DNA of 10,604 bases from an uncultured bacterium. GTDB taxonomy: Bacteria; CALINM01. The DNA lies in NCBI GenBank assembly GCA_938045315.1, contig CALINM010000051.1:1-10604 (forward strand), read 5' to 3'. The notes under the pieces were generated by a model. The model was not told the origin of the DNA. It saw only the letters and a list, made by a program, of their open reading frames with translations, and searched no databases. How positions within the stretch are numbered: position 1 is the first letter of the stretch; each line of letters begins with the position of its first letter. The position numbers were made by a program, and so were the translations under genes. Below, in pieces: positions 1 to 6,673 of this stretch.

Positions 1-176
1 GACCTCGGTTTTTAATCGTTTCAGCATGTGCATTTTTAACTTAGTAATTAGAGTTTGAGCCTGCCAAGAATAATTTTGAGAGCGAACGATGATAATTTCA
101 GGAAATGTAAGCTCGCATTTACTAAGCATTTTGCCAAAATGTAATTGATTAAGATATATTAGTCAAGTCAAAAGCA

Positions 177-267
177 TAGGTGCCGGACCTAGGCAAGCCA
201 TCCTCAAAAAGCGCCGGGGCGACGAACACTGAAAGTAAAGTGCGTACGCCCCAACGCTGAAAGGCTT
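177..267. other. GC-rich nested stem-loop segment of unknown identity
   Basis: Several complementary blocks nest neatly. GGGGCGACG (216-224) pairs with CGT/CGCCCC (243-245 and 247-252) and continues after a two-base bulge as CACT (227-230) with AGTG (239-242), closing a loop at 231-238. Outside it AGCG (210-213) pairs with CGCT (255-258), and AGCC (196-199) pairs with GGCT (263-266). To the left, TGCC (181-184) can pair with GGCA (192-195), or alternatively TAGGT (177-181) with ACCTA (187-191). This could be a structured RNA, a ribozyme-like element of a retroelement, or a DNA hairpin. I compared it from memory with hammerhead, HDV-like, twister, group I and II intron, RNase P and tmRNA cores and found no convincing match. 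The strand of any RNA is unknown. Confidence 0.4.
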
Positions 268-269
268 AA

Positions 270-484
270 CAACCCTTTGCAAGTGAGATTATTGATATAC
301 AGGCTTCTAACGAAGAATATGAGGATGCTATTGCATCAACAATCAGTGTATTGAAAGATTTTATTGGAACTTCTGTTCCAGTTCCTGTTGAAAAAATCAA
401 AGAAACACGTTTAAATTTACCTAAAGTACCTTTGCCTGAATTTTCTGGGGATAAGGGAAAGAGCTTAGAAAAATTCTTACAAAA
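270..484 (+). mobile_element. Gag-like fragment of an LTR retrotransposon (partial)
   Basis: The frame is open from just after a TAA at 267-269 and runs, without an ATG in the first part, to a TAA at 522-524; beyond about 484 it only shadows murF. It carries the stretch LPKVPLPEFSGDKGKSLEKF, at roughly 405-475. The LPK-x-x-LP-x-FSGD pattern is what I associate with the Gag (DUF1759/Pao-Bel and Ty3-like) proteins of metazoan LTR retrotransposons, where it is followed by a segment like the EKFLQN seen here. An acidic, helix-prone stretch (EEYEDAIASTISVLKDFI) precedes it, also in keeping with such Gags. There is no start codon, protease or reverse transcriptase in the window, so it is at best a fragment. 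The assignment rests on motif resemblance alone. A chance resemblance or an unrelated bacterial protein remains possible. Confidence 0.4.
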
Positions 485-706
485 TTTAGTTTTAATGAAA
501 TCTACTTTGTGGGTAATGAGATAAAGAGTACTTTTGACGCAGTCCTTAAGTACGGGAAAAAGAAAGTGGGCTATGTTGAAGATGTGGAAGATTTAAGGAA
601 AAATTTAAAAAGTATTCTTGAAAGAAATGATGCAGTTCTTATAAAAGGTTCGCGATCTGTTGCACTGGAAAGATTACTTGAAGAGGAACTTAATCATGTT
701 ATATAA
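485..706 (+). CDS. murF: MurF C-terminal fragment (UDP-MurNAc-tripeptide:D-Ala-D-Ala ligase)
   Basis: MurF is the cytoplasmic ATP-dependent ligase that adds D-Ala-D-Ala to UDP-MurNAc-tripeptide. Only the last 73 codons of a protein that normally has about 450 residues are present. The evidence is the closing part of the third Mur-ligase domain: FNEIYFVG near the start, a KKVGYVEDVEDL segment, and the hallmark DAVLIKGSRSVALERLLEEEL near the end (the KGSR signature of MurF C-termini). The frame stays open back to a stop at 452-454, but MurF-like sequence is only clear from about 485. A GTG at 509 could formally start a 65-residue protein, yet that would lack the ATP and nucleotide-substrate domains, so I treat the gene as truncated by the junction rather than as a short gene. 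Its 3' end overlaps mraY by 11 bp, as expected in a dcw operon. Confidence 0.85.
   Translation, partial: FSFNEIYFVGNEIKSTFDAVLKYGKKKVGYVEDVEDLRKNLKSILERNDAVLIKGSRSVALERLLEEELNHVI
682..687 (+). promoter_or_regulatory. Ribosome binding site deciding the mraY start
   Basis: AGAGGA lies 8 bases before the ATG at 696, inside the end of murF. This, together with the usual MraY N-terminus (MLYNLLYPL), argues for the ATG at 696 over the in-frame upstream TTG at 660, which would add 12 residues not typical of the family. Confidence 0.7.
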
Positions 707-1778
707 CCTTTTATATCCTTTAAAAACATATTTTCCTCCACTTAATGTCTTAAGATATATAACTTTTAGATCTATCTGTGCGATAATAACTGCATTTTTA
801 ATATGTATAATCATTGGACCAAAGATCATTAAATGGCTAGAAAAAAATCAGGTAAAGCAAATAATTCGTGAAGATGGTCCGGAAACCCATTTTAAGAAAA
901 AAGGTACTCCTACAATGGGGGGGATACTGATTCTTATATCATTATCCATATCGACAATACTCTGGAGTGATATGACTAATAAATATGTTTATATAACCCT
1001 TTTTTCGACACTTTCTCTTGGACTATTAGGGTTTATCGATGATTATACAAAGGTAAAAGATAGATCATCTAAGGGAATTTCTGGGAAAACAAAGATATTA
1101 GTACAGATTTTTGTAGGATTTATTGTTGGTTATCTGATGTATCTCGATCCTAACTTTAAAACGGGTTTTGCTGTACCTTTTTTTAAGTTTGTTGAAAAAT
1201 ACTGGTCCTTAGGCTTTATGATTATTCCCTTTGTTATACTTGTTATAATGGCCAGTTCAAATGCGGTAAATCTTACAGATGGTCTTGATGGTCTTGCTAT
1301 AGGACCTGTTATGACAACATCGAGTGTATACATCATTTTTGCATATGCAGCGGGTAATGTAAAAATTGCAAATTATTTGCAAATACCTTATGTCCCTGGT
1401 GTAGGTGAATTAGCCGTTTTTTGCTCTGCCATACTTGGAGCAAGCCTGGGTTTTTTATGGTTTAATGCCTATCCAGCACTTGTGTTTATGGGAGACACTG
1501 GCTCACTTGCGTTAGGTGGTGCAATAGCAACGGTTGCATTACTATCAAAGCATCCTTTTTTATTAATTCTTGCAGGTGGTGTTTTTGTTGCCGAGGCCCT
1601 ATCTGTAATTATACAGGTCATATCTTTTAAAATTACTGGTAAAAGAGTTTTTAGAATGGCTCCCATGCATCACCATTTTGAGAAAAAGGGAGAATTTGAA
1701 ACAAGGATTGTTATTAGATTCTGGATAATTTCTGTTATTTTAGCGCTTCTTACAATAGCTACTTTAAAATTGAGGTGA
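696..1778 (+). CDS. mraY: Phospho-N-acetylmuramoyl-pentapeptide-transferase MraY
   Basis: MraY is the integral membrane enzyme that transfers phospho-MurNAc-pentapeptide from UDP to undecaprenyl phosphate, making lipid I. With the ATG at 696 it is 360 residues, the same length as E. coli MraY. Family landmarks fall at matching positions: the Asp pair of DDYTKV at 115-116, the NLTDGLDGLA loop beginning near 192, FMGDTGSLALGG with its Asp at 267, and the PMHHHFE histidine motif with HHH at 325-327. The Asp residues and the histidine cluster are the known Mg2+/catalytic region. Many hydrophobic segments fit the usual ten transmembrane helices. The C-terminus (RFWIISVILALLTIATLKLR) is standard. 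The start overlaps murF by 11 bp and the stop is 3 bp from murD, so coupled translation is likely. Confidence 0.97.
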   Translation: MLYNLLYPLKTYFPPLNVLRYITFRSICAIITAFLICIIIGPKIIKWLEKNQVKQIIREDGPETHFKKKGTPTMGGILILISLSISTILWSDMTNKYVYITLFSTLSLGLLGFIDDYTKVKDRSSKGISGKTKILVQIFVGFIVGYLMYLDPNFKTGFAVPFFKFVEKYWSLGFMIIPFVILVIMASSNAVNLTDGLDGLAIGPVMTTSSVYIIFAYAAGNVKIANYLQIPYVPGVGELAVFCSAILGASLGFLWFNAYPALVFMGDTGSLALGGAIATVALLSKHPFLLILAGGVFVAEALSVIIQVISFKITGKRVFRMAPMHHHFEKKGEFETRIVIRFWIISVILALLTIATLKLR

Positions 1779-1781
1779 TAT

Positions 1782-3152
1782 ATGAAATTAAAAGATAGAA
1801 ATGTGCTTGTTGTTGGTTTAGGCAAAAGTGGGCTCTCAAGTGCTCTATTTTTGAAAAAAAAGGGTGCAAATGTTCTGGTTAATGATATTGGAGATGAAAA
1901 ACTTTTTGTTAAAGAGACAAAAATACTGGAGGAAAATGGAATAAACTTTATTTTTGGAAGACATCCAGAGGAAGTTTTTCTAAAACAGGACTTAATAGTT
2001 GTGAGTCCCGGTGTTCCAACAAATAAAGACCCCTTTTTAAAAGCCTATGATAAAGGTATAGAAATAATTGGTGAATTAGAGCTAGCGTATAGGTTTATAA
2101 ATACACCCATAGTTGCTATAACAGGTACAAATGGCAAAACTACCACAACAACACTATTAGGTGAGATACTAAAAAAAGAGGGAATAGAAGTTTTTGTGGG
2201 AGGGAATATTGGAATACCCTTGATAGAGTATGCCGATGATGATTCTAAAGATCTTGTGGTTTTAGAAGTTTCCAGCTTTCAGTTAGAAACTATAAGTCAT
2301 TTTCATCCCTATGGTGGAATCATTTTAAATATTACACCAGACCATTTAGATAGATACAGTTCTATAGAAGAATATGCAGAAGTAAAGATGAGACTCTTTG
2401 AGAGACAAGAAACGTTTGATTTTGCAGTTCTAAATGCCGATGATGAATGGATAATGAAGTATAGGCCTGCCATACTTTCAGATGTTTTCCAATTCTCGGT
2501 GAATAAAGAGCTTGATAAAGGGGCATATTATAAGGATGGTGAAATAATCCTTATTCATCCCTCTACTAATCAAAAATATATAGTACACGAGAGTAATATT
2601 AAGCTTAAAGGCATTCATAATATGGAAAATGTTATGGCAGCTTCCATAGCAGCATTAGAGCTCGGAGTTAAGATTGATACCATAATAGGTGTTTTACAAA
2701 ATTTTGAAGGGCTACGGCACAGGGTGGAGTTTGTAGAAGAGATCAAAGGGGTAGCTTTTTATAATGATTCTAAAGGTACAAATGTTGGAGCTACCGAAAG
2801 AGCATTGGCTGGTTTAAATAAGCCAGTGATTTTAATTTTAGGTGGCAGGGATAAAGGTGGAGGGTATGAATTTTTAATAAATCAAATTAAAAGAACTGTT
2901 AAGCGTGTTATAGCATTGGGAGAAGCGAAGGATAATATATATAAGGATTTACATAACTACGTAAATGTTGAAAAAGTTAACTCCTTTGAAGAAGCGGTTT
3001 ATAATGCTTTTAAAGCTGCTGAAACTGGAGATATTGTTCTTTTGTCGCCCGCATGTTCAAGCTTCGATATGTTTACAAGTTATGCTGAAAGGGGCGAGAA
3101 ATTTGTTGAAATTGTAAGAAAAATAAAGGCTGAGGTAAATGGAGAAGGTTGA
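1782..3152 (+). CDS. murD: UDP-N-acetylmuramoyl-L-alanine--D-glutamate ligase MurD
   Basis: MurD is a cytoplasmic Mur ligase that adds D-Glu to UDP-MurNAc-L-Ala using ATP. The protein has 456 residues, normal for the family. The N-terminal Rossmann-like domain opens with VVGLGKSGLSSA (10-21). The central ATPase domain has the P-loop GTNGKTTT (115-122), an EVSSFQLE segment (162-169), DHLDRY (187-192), and the KMRLF segment whose Lys202 matches the carbamylated lysine of the family. The C-terminal domain has LRHRVEF, NDSKGTN (328-334), LGGRDKG (353-359) and SPACSSFDMF (422-431), all MurD-specific. SPACSSFDMF in particular separates MurD from MurC, MurE and MurF. GAGGTGA at 1772-1778 serves as ribosome binding site within the end of mraY. 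The last 14 bp overlap ftsW. Confidence 0.97.
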   Translation: MKLKDRNVLVVGLGKSGLSSALFLKKKGANVLVNDIGDEKLFVKETKILEENGINFIFGRHPEEVFLKQDLIVVSPGVPTNKDPFLKAYDKGIEIIGELELAYRFINTPIVAITGTNGKTTTTTLLGEILKKEGIEVFVGGNIGIPLIEYADDDSKDLVVLEVSSFQLETISHFHPYGGIILNITPDHLDRYSSIEEYAEVKMRLFERQETFDFAVLNADDEWIMKYRPAILSDVFQFSVNKELDKGAYYKDGEIILIHPSTNQKYIVHESNIKLKGIHNMENVMAASIAALELGVKIDTIIGVLQNFEGLRHRVEFVEEIKGVAFYNDSKGTNVGATERALAGLNKPVILILGGRDKGGGYEFLINQIKRTVKRVIALGEAKDNIYKDLHNYVNVEKVNSFEEAVYNAFKAAETGDIVLLSPACSSFDMFTSYAERGEKFVEIVRKIKAEVNGEG

Positions 3153-4233
3153 TAAATATCTTTTTTTCCCTCTTTTATTTCTAATAGTTGTTGGTTGTAT
3201 GATGGTTTTTTCAGCCAGTGTAAGCATTAAATCGAGTAATACTGGTATGGTTTCGCTTTTTGTAAAACATTTGATAAACATTGGTATTGGAACAGTATTT
3301 TTCTTTGTCTGTTATTTTTTACCACTGGAGTACTGGCAAAGAATTATTTATCTTTTGTTAATAATAATAATAATCTGCCTAATACTCGTTTTAATCCCCG
3401 GTGTCAGCAGTGAAATCAAAGGAGCAAAGAGATGGTTGAAATTTCCCTTTGGGTTTAGTTTTCAGCCCTCTTTTTTCTGCAAGTGGCTTTTAATAATTTA
3501 TATGGCAACTTCCTTAAGCAAGAAAACTCCTGAGAAAATAAAAAGCTTTAAAAAGGGTATTCTACCCTATTTGATTATTCTATTTGTTTTGGGGTTACTA
3601 TTTCTATTTGAACCCGATTTTGGTGGGTTTGTGGTTATGTTTCTAATTAGTTTTATTATGATGCTTCTTGCGGGGACAAGGTTAACATATTGGATTGCTA
3701 TGGGTATTGTAGTGTCTCCATTTTTAGTTTATATAGTTATTACAAAAACCTATAGAATTCAAAGGCTACTTGCATTTGTTGATGTCTGGAAGTATGCTAA
3801 GAGTTATTCATATCAAATTGTTCAATCACTGTTTTCTTTTGCTGCAGGAGGATTGGTAGGGACAGGACTGGGTAATGGTACCCAGAAACTTATGTTTTTA
3901 CCAGAAGCTCATACGGACTTTATTTTTTCAGTTATAGGAGAAGAACTGGGATTTTTAGGTACAGTGTCTGTTGTTATAGCGTTTGTTATGATTGCAGTAA
4001 GAGGTTTTTACATTGCCTATAAATTGAGCGAAAATAGTTTCCTGTGTTTTTTAGCCTCGGGACTAACAATTTTTATCTCCTTAGAGGCAGTGTTTAACAT
4101 GTTAGTTACCCTTTCTATGGCTCCACCAAAAGGTCTTCCTCTTCCCTTTGTAAGTTATGGTGGGACTGCCATGTTAGTTTATTTGTCTTCAATGGGAATG
4201 TTATTTAACCTGAGCAGGAGAGTACAATGTTAG
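3139..4233 (+). CDS. ftsW: SEDS peptidoglycan glycosyltransferase FtsW
   Basis: FtsW polymerises lipid II into septal glycan strands, working with a class B PBP (FtsI). The protein has 364 residues and is very hydrophobic, fitting the usual ten-helix SEDS fold. Supporting motifs are KGAKRWLKFP (94-103), EPDFGG (158-163), the extracellular loop LPEAHTDFIFSVIGEELGF (254-272) containing the presumed catalytic Asp260, and KGLPLPFVSYGGTAML (331-346). Its position between murD and murG supports FtsW over RodA. One oddity: the segment normally written QPSE-x-x-K reads QPSFFCK at 109-115, so the conserved Glu is Phe here. The start ATG at 3139 sits inside murD with GAGGT (3132-3136) close upstream, a short spacing that suggests coupling to murD translation. 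An ATA/AAT run near 3361-3374 encodes consecutive isoleucines. Confidence 0.95.
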   Translation: MEKVDKYLFFPLLFLIVVGCMMVFSASVSIKSSNTGMVSLFVKHLINIGIGTVFFFVCYFLPLEYWQRIIYLLLIIIIICLILVLIPGVSSEIKGAKRWLKFPFGFSFQPSFFCKWLLIIYMATSLSKKTPEKIKSFKKGILPYLIILFVLGLLFLFEPDFGGFVVMFLISFIMMLLAGTRLTYWIAMGIVVSPFLVYIVITKTYRIQRLLAFVDVWKYAKSYSYQIVQSLFSFAAGGLVGTGLGNGTQKLMFLPEAHTDFIFSVIGEELGFLGTVSVVIAFVMIAVRGFYIAYKLSENSFLCFLASGLTIFISLEAVFNMLVTLSMAPPKGLPLPFVSYGGTAMLVYLSSMGMLFNLSRRVQC

Positions 4234-5303
4234 TTGTAGTTACAGGTGGAGGTACTGGTGGTCATGTTATACCAGCGATGATTTTAATAAGGGAGCTTAT
4301 GAAAAGGAAGTGCGAAGTATTGTATGCAGGAAGTAAGGGTGGGATCGAATCTAAAATAATTATTGGTTTATGTAATACAGTTTTACTTAAGGTTAGTGGC
4401 GTAAAAGGCAAGGGTGTTTTTAGATCATTAAAGGGGATTGGCTTGATATTTATATCCTTTTTAAGGATGATGTATATATTTTTACGAAGAAGACCAGTTT
4501 TTATAATTGGGGTTGGGGGATTTGTTAGTGTCCCAACATTGATGGCTGGAGTTATCCTTAAAATCCCAATATATCTTCAAGAGCAAAATGCAGTTCCCGG
4601 AACGGCAACAAAATTTTTTGCTCCCTTTGCCAAAAAGATTTTTTTGGGTTTTAAAGACATGACTGAAAGCCTTCCTTTAAGGAAAACTGTGATAACGGGC
4701 AACCCTATAAGAGAAGATTTCTTGATACCCTTTACTTATAGAGTTTTTACAAGCACCGGGAAGATGAGAATATTTATTTTAGGAGGAAGCAGAGGGGCTA
4801 ATTTTATAAATCAGCTTATTGTTGATGCTTTGCCGTTTTTGGATAAAAATAAGTTTTCTTTTATTCATCAAACGGGTAAAGATAATAAAGAAAAAATAGA
4901 AAATATTTATAAAGAGTATGGTTTCGATGCTGAAATTTTTGATTTTTCAACAAATATATCTGGTTTTTATAGACAATCTCATTTTATAATATCAAGGGCT
5001 GGTGCAATGACAGTAACTGAAATAATACACTTAAGGATTCCAGCTCTATTTATCCCATATCCCTATGCAATTTATGACCATCAGGCAAAAAATGCCCAAT
5101 TTGCTCAAAATTTAGGTTGTGCAATGATGTATAGAGAAAAAGATATTGATAGAAATTTACTGGTTAGCATTCTTAACGGATTGTACGAAAATCCCCAAAA
5201 ACTGTTAGAAATGTCTCAAAAGGCATGTTCATTTAAGCTAAACAACCCCGCTAAAAAGATCATTGATTGCATATGGGAGGAGATGTGTATAAAGGAGATT
5301 TGA
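4227..5303 (+). CDS. murG: UDP-GlcNAc:lipid I GlcNAc transferase MurG
   Basis: MurG is a peripheral inner-membrane GT28/GT-B glycosyltransferase that adds GlcNAc to lipid I, giving lipid II. The 358-residue protein has both halves of the fold. In the N-domain there is a glycine-rich TGGGTGGHV loop (6-14), GVGGFVSVP (95-103) and QEQNAVPG (118-125). In the C-domain, which binds UDP-GlcNAc, there is TGNPIR (157-162), LGGSRGA (185-191), SRAGAMTVTE (256-265) and the PYPYAIYDHQAKNA segment (277-290). The hydrophobic/basic stretch near residues 70-92 fits the membrane-association patch. The start is well set by AGGAGA at 4216-4221, 5 bases before an ATG that overlaps the ftsW stop by 7 bp. The 3' end overlaps the chosen murC start by 19 bp. 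Confidence 0.97.
   Translation: MLVVVTGGGTGGHVIPAMILIRELMKRKCEVLYAGSKGGIESKIIIGLCNTVLLKVSGVKGKGVFRSLKGIGLIFISFLRMMYIFLRRRPVFIIGVGGFVSVPTLMAGVILKIPIYLQEQNAVPGTATKFFAPFAKKIFLGFKDMTESLPLRKTVITGNPIREDFLIPFTYRVFTSTGKMRIFILGGSRGANFINQLIVDALPFLDKNKFSFIHQTGKDNKEKIENIYKEYGFDAEIFDFSTNISGFYRQSHFIISRAGAMTVTEIIHLRIPALFIPYPYAIYDHQAKNAQFAQNLGCAMMYREKDIDRNLLVSILNGLYENPQKLLEMSQKACSFKLNNPAKKIIDCIWEEMCIKEI
5275..5282 (+). promoter_or_regulatory. Ribosome binding site deciding the murC start
   Basis: GGGAGGAG lies just before a GTG at 5285. Other in-frame candidates are TTG 5267, ATG 5273 (which falls before this site) and TTG 5300 (with AAAGGAG at 5291-5297 but only two bases of spacing). GTG 5285 yields MYKGDLRIHFVGIGG, closest to the usual MurC N-terminus, so I prefer it. 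Confidence 0.55.
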
Positions 5304-6673
5304 GGATTCATTTTGTTGGAATTGGTGGTATAGGTATGAGCGGTATAGCTGAGGTTCTATATAACTTGGGCTATAGGATTTCAGGTTCTGACATAAGAGA
5401 AACGGATACCACAAAAAGATTGGAAAATATTGGCATAAAGATTTATTATGGTCATAAAGCGGACAACATAAACGCTGCAGAGGTTGTTGTCATCTCCAGT
5501 GCTATTAAAAAGGATAATCCGGAGCTTCTGGAAGCAAAGAAATTGGGTATACCCGTAATTTTAAGAGCTGAGATGTTAGCTGAGATACTAAGAATGAAAT
5601 ATAGCATTCTAATAGCTGGAACTCATGGTAAAACTACCACTTCATCTCTAATTGCTCATATGATGCACAGTGCTGAAATGGATCCAACCCTTATCGTAGG
5701 GGGTAAGTTAAATAATTTCGGAACAAATGCTAAACTGGGGCAAGGTAATTTTGTAGTTGCTGAGGCTGATGAGAGCGATGGAAGTTTTCTATTACTTTCT
5801 CCAACAATTGCTGTGGTTACAAACATTGAACGAGAGCATATGGATCATTATAATACTTATGAAAATTTAGAAAAGGCATTTGTTGATTTCTTGAATAAGG
5901 TGCCTTTTTATGGTTTAAATATTGTTTGTCTCGATAATCCGGGTATACAGAAGATAATTCCAAGGCTAAATAGAAGGGTAATAACTTATGGGTTAAGTCA
6001 TCAGGCAGATTTAAGGGCAGAAAATATTCTAAATAGAGAAAGAGAAAGTGAGTTTGATGTTATTTTTGTAGATAAAAATTTAGGGAAATTCAAAATTAGT
6101 ATTCCGGGTAAACATAATGTGTTAAATGCTCTTGCTTCAATAGCAGTTGGCTTGGAATTAGGTATAGATGTAGACAAAATAAAAAGTTCTTTTGTAAATT
6201 TTCAGGGGATTCAGAGAAGGTTTCAGATTAAGGGAGAAGAAAAGGGGATTATAATAGTTGATGATTATGGACATCATCCAACGGAAATTAAAGCAACTCT
6301 TGATACGGCAAGAAATTTTTGGAAAGGTAGAATCATAGCCTTATTTCAACCCCATAGATATTCAAGAACTCAAGATTTGTTTCAAGAGTTTTTAACATCT
6401 TTTTATGATGCCGATGTTGTTTTAGTTATGGATATTTATGCAGCATCAGAAGATGAAATACCTGGTATAAGTGGTTTAGCACTGGCTGAAGGTATAAGGT
6501 CCTTTGGGCATAAACATTCTATCTATGTTGGGGATAAAGATTCGGCATACAAATTCTTAAAAAACTTTTTGAAAGAGGGTGATTTATTGATAACCCTTGG
6601 TGCTGGTGATGTTTATAAGGTAGGTGAAAAATTAATAGAGGAACTTAGAAATGCTTCAAGTAAAAGGGTTTGA
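5285..6673 (+). CDS. murC: UDP-N-acetylmuramate--L-alanine ligase MurC
   Basis: MurC is the cytoplasmic ATP-dependent ligase that attaches L-Ala to UDP-MurNAc, the first amino acid of the stem peptide. From GTG 5285 it is 462 residues, usual for MurC. Motifs in order: the N-terminal nucleotide-substrate loop GIGGIGMSG (12-20), the P-loop GTHGKTTT (112-119; the His is typical of MurC, where MurD has Asn), EADESDGS (160-167), NIEREHMDHY, GKHNVLNALA, RRFQIKG, the C-terminal DDYGHHPTEI (326-335), FQPHRYSRT (354-362) and TLGAGDVYKVG (437-447). DDYGHHPTEI and FQPHRYSRT identify MurC specifically. It overlaps murG by 19 bp and murB by 23 bp. The start codon is the least certain point; an ATG at 5273 would add four residues. 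Confidence 0.95.
   Translation: MYKGDLRIHFVGIGGIGMSGIAEVLYNLGYRISGSDIRETDTTKRLENIGIKIYYGHKADNINAAEVVVISSAIKKDNPELLEAKKLGIPVILRAEMLAEILRMKYSILIAGTHGKTTTSSLIAHMMHSAEMDPTLIVGGKLNNFGTNAKLGQGNFVVAEADESDGSFLLLSPTIAVVTNIEREHMDHYNTYENLEKAFVDFLNKVPFYGLNIVCLDNPGIQKIIPRLNRRVITYGLSHQADLRAENILNRERESEFDVIFVDKNLGKFKISIPGKHNVLNALASIAVGLELGIDVDKIKSSFVNFQGIQRRFQIKGEEKGIIIVDDYGHHPTEIKATLDTARNFWKGRIIALFQPHRYSRTQDLFQEFLTSFYDADVVLVMDIYAASEDEIPGISGLALAEGIRSFGHKHSIYVGDKDSAYKFLKNFLKEGDLLITLGAGDVYKVGEKLIEELRNASSKRV

Larger units (their letters stand above)
1..484. other. Non-cluster left flank, probably foreign or chimeric
   Basis: This stretch stands where the first four-fifths of murF should be but encodes none of it. 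Bases 1-176 are AT-rich and closed by stops in all three forward frames; on the reverse strand one frame is open from about 162 to the left edge (about 54 codons), but I recognise nothing in it. Bases 181-260 are unusually GC-rich (47 of 80) and self-complementary. Bases 270-484 form an open frame resembling retrotransposon Gag. No tRNA, rRNA, promoter or insertion-sequence end was recognised. The simplest reading, an inference, is that this is DNA from another source joined to the bacterial contig near 480-490. A genuine insertion into murF is the alternative. Confidence 0.6.

Noticed and set aside
1-162. Reverse-strand frame open for about 54 codons, with a possible ATG at 129, running off the left edge.
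   Set aside because: No recognisable motif or ribosome binding site, and an open stretch of this length can occur by chance. It could be a real partial gene if the flank is foreign DNA, but nothing here supports that.
196-267. A hammerhead ribozyme, because GAAA (259-262) sits between two stems and AGCC-ATC precedes.
   Set aside because: The near-invariant CUGAUGA box and a third stem are absent; only seven bases (203-209) lie where a whole stem and box would be needed.
509-706. A short gene starting at GTG 509 encoding a free 65-residue protein.
   Set aside because: The same frame continues upstream with MurF-like residues (FNEIYFVG), and the product would be only the tail of a Mur ligase domain. 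It is the truncated end of murF.
3361-3374. ATA/AAT triplet run as a possible microsatellite.
   Set aside because: It is short, in frame, and simply encodes isoleucines within a transmembrane helix of FtsW.
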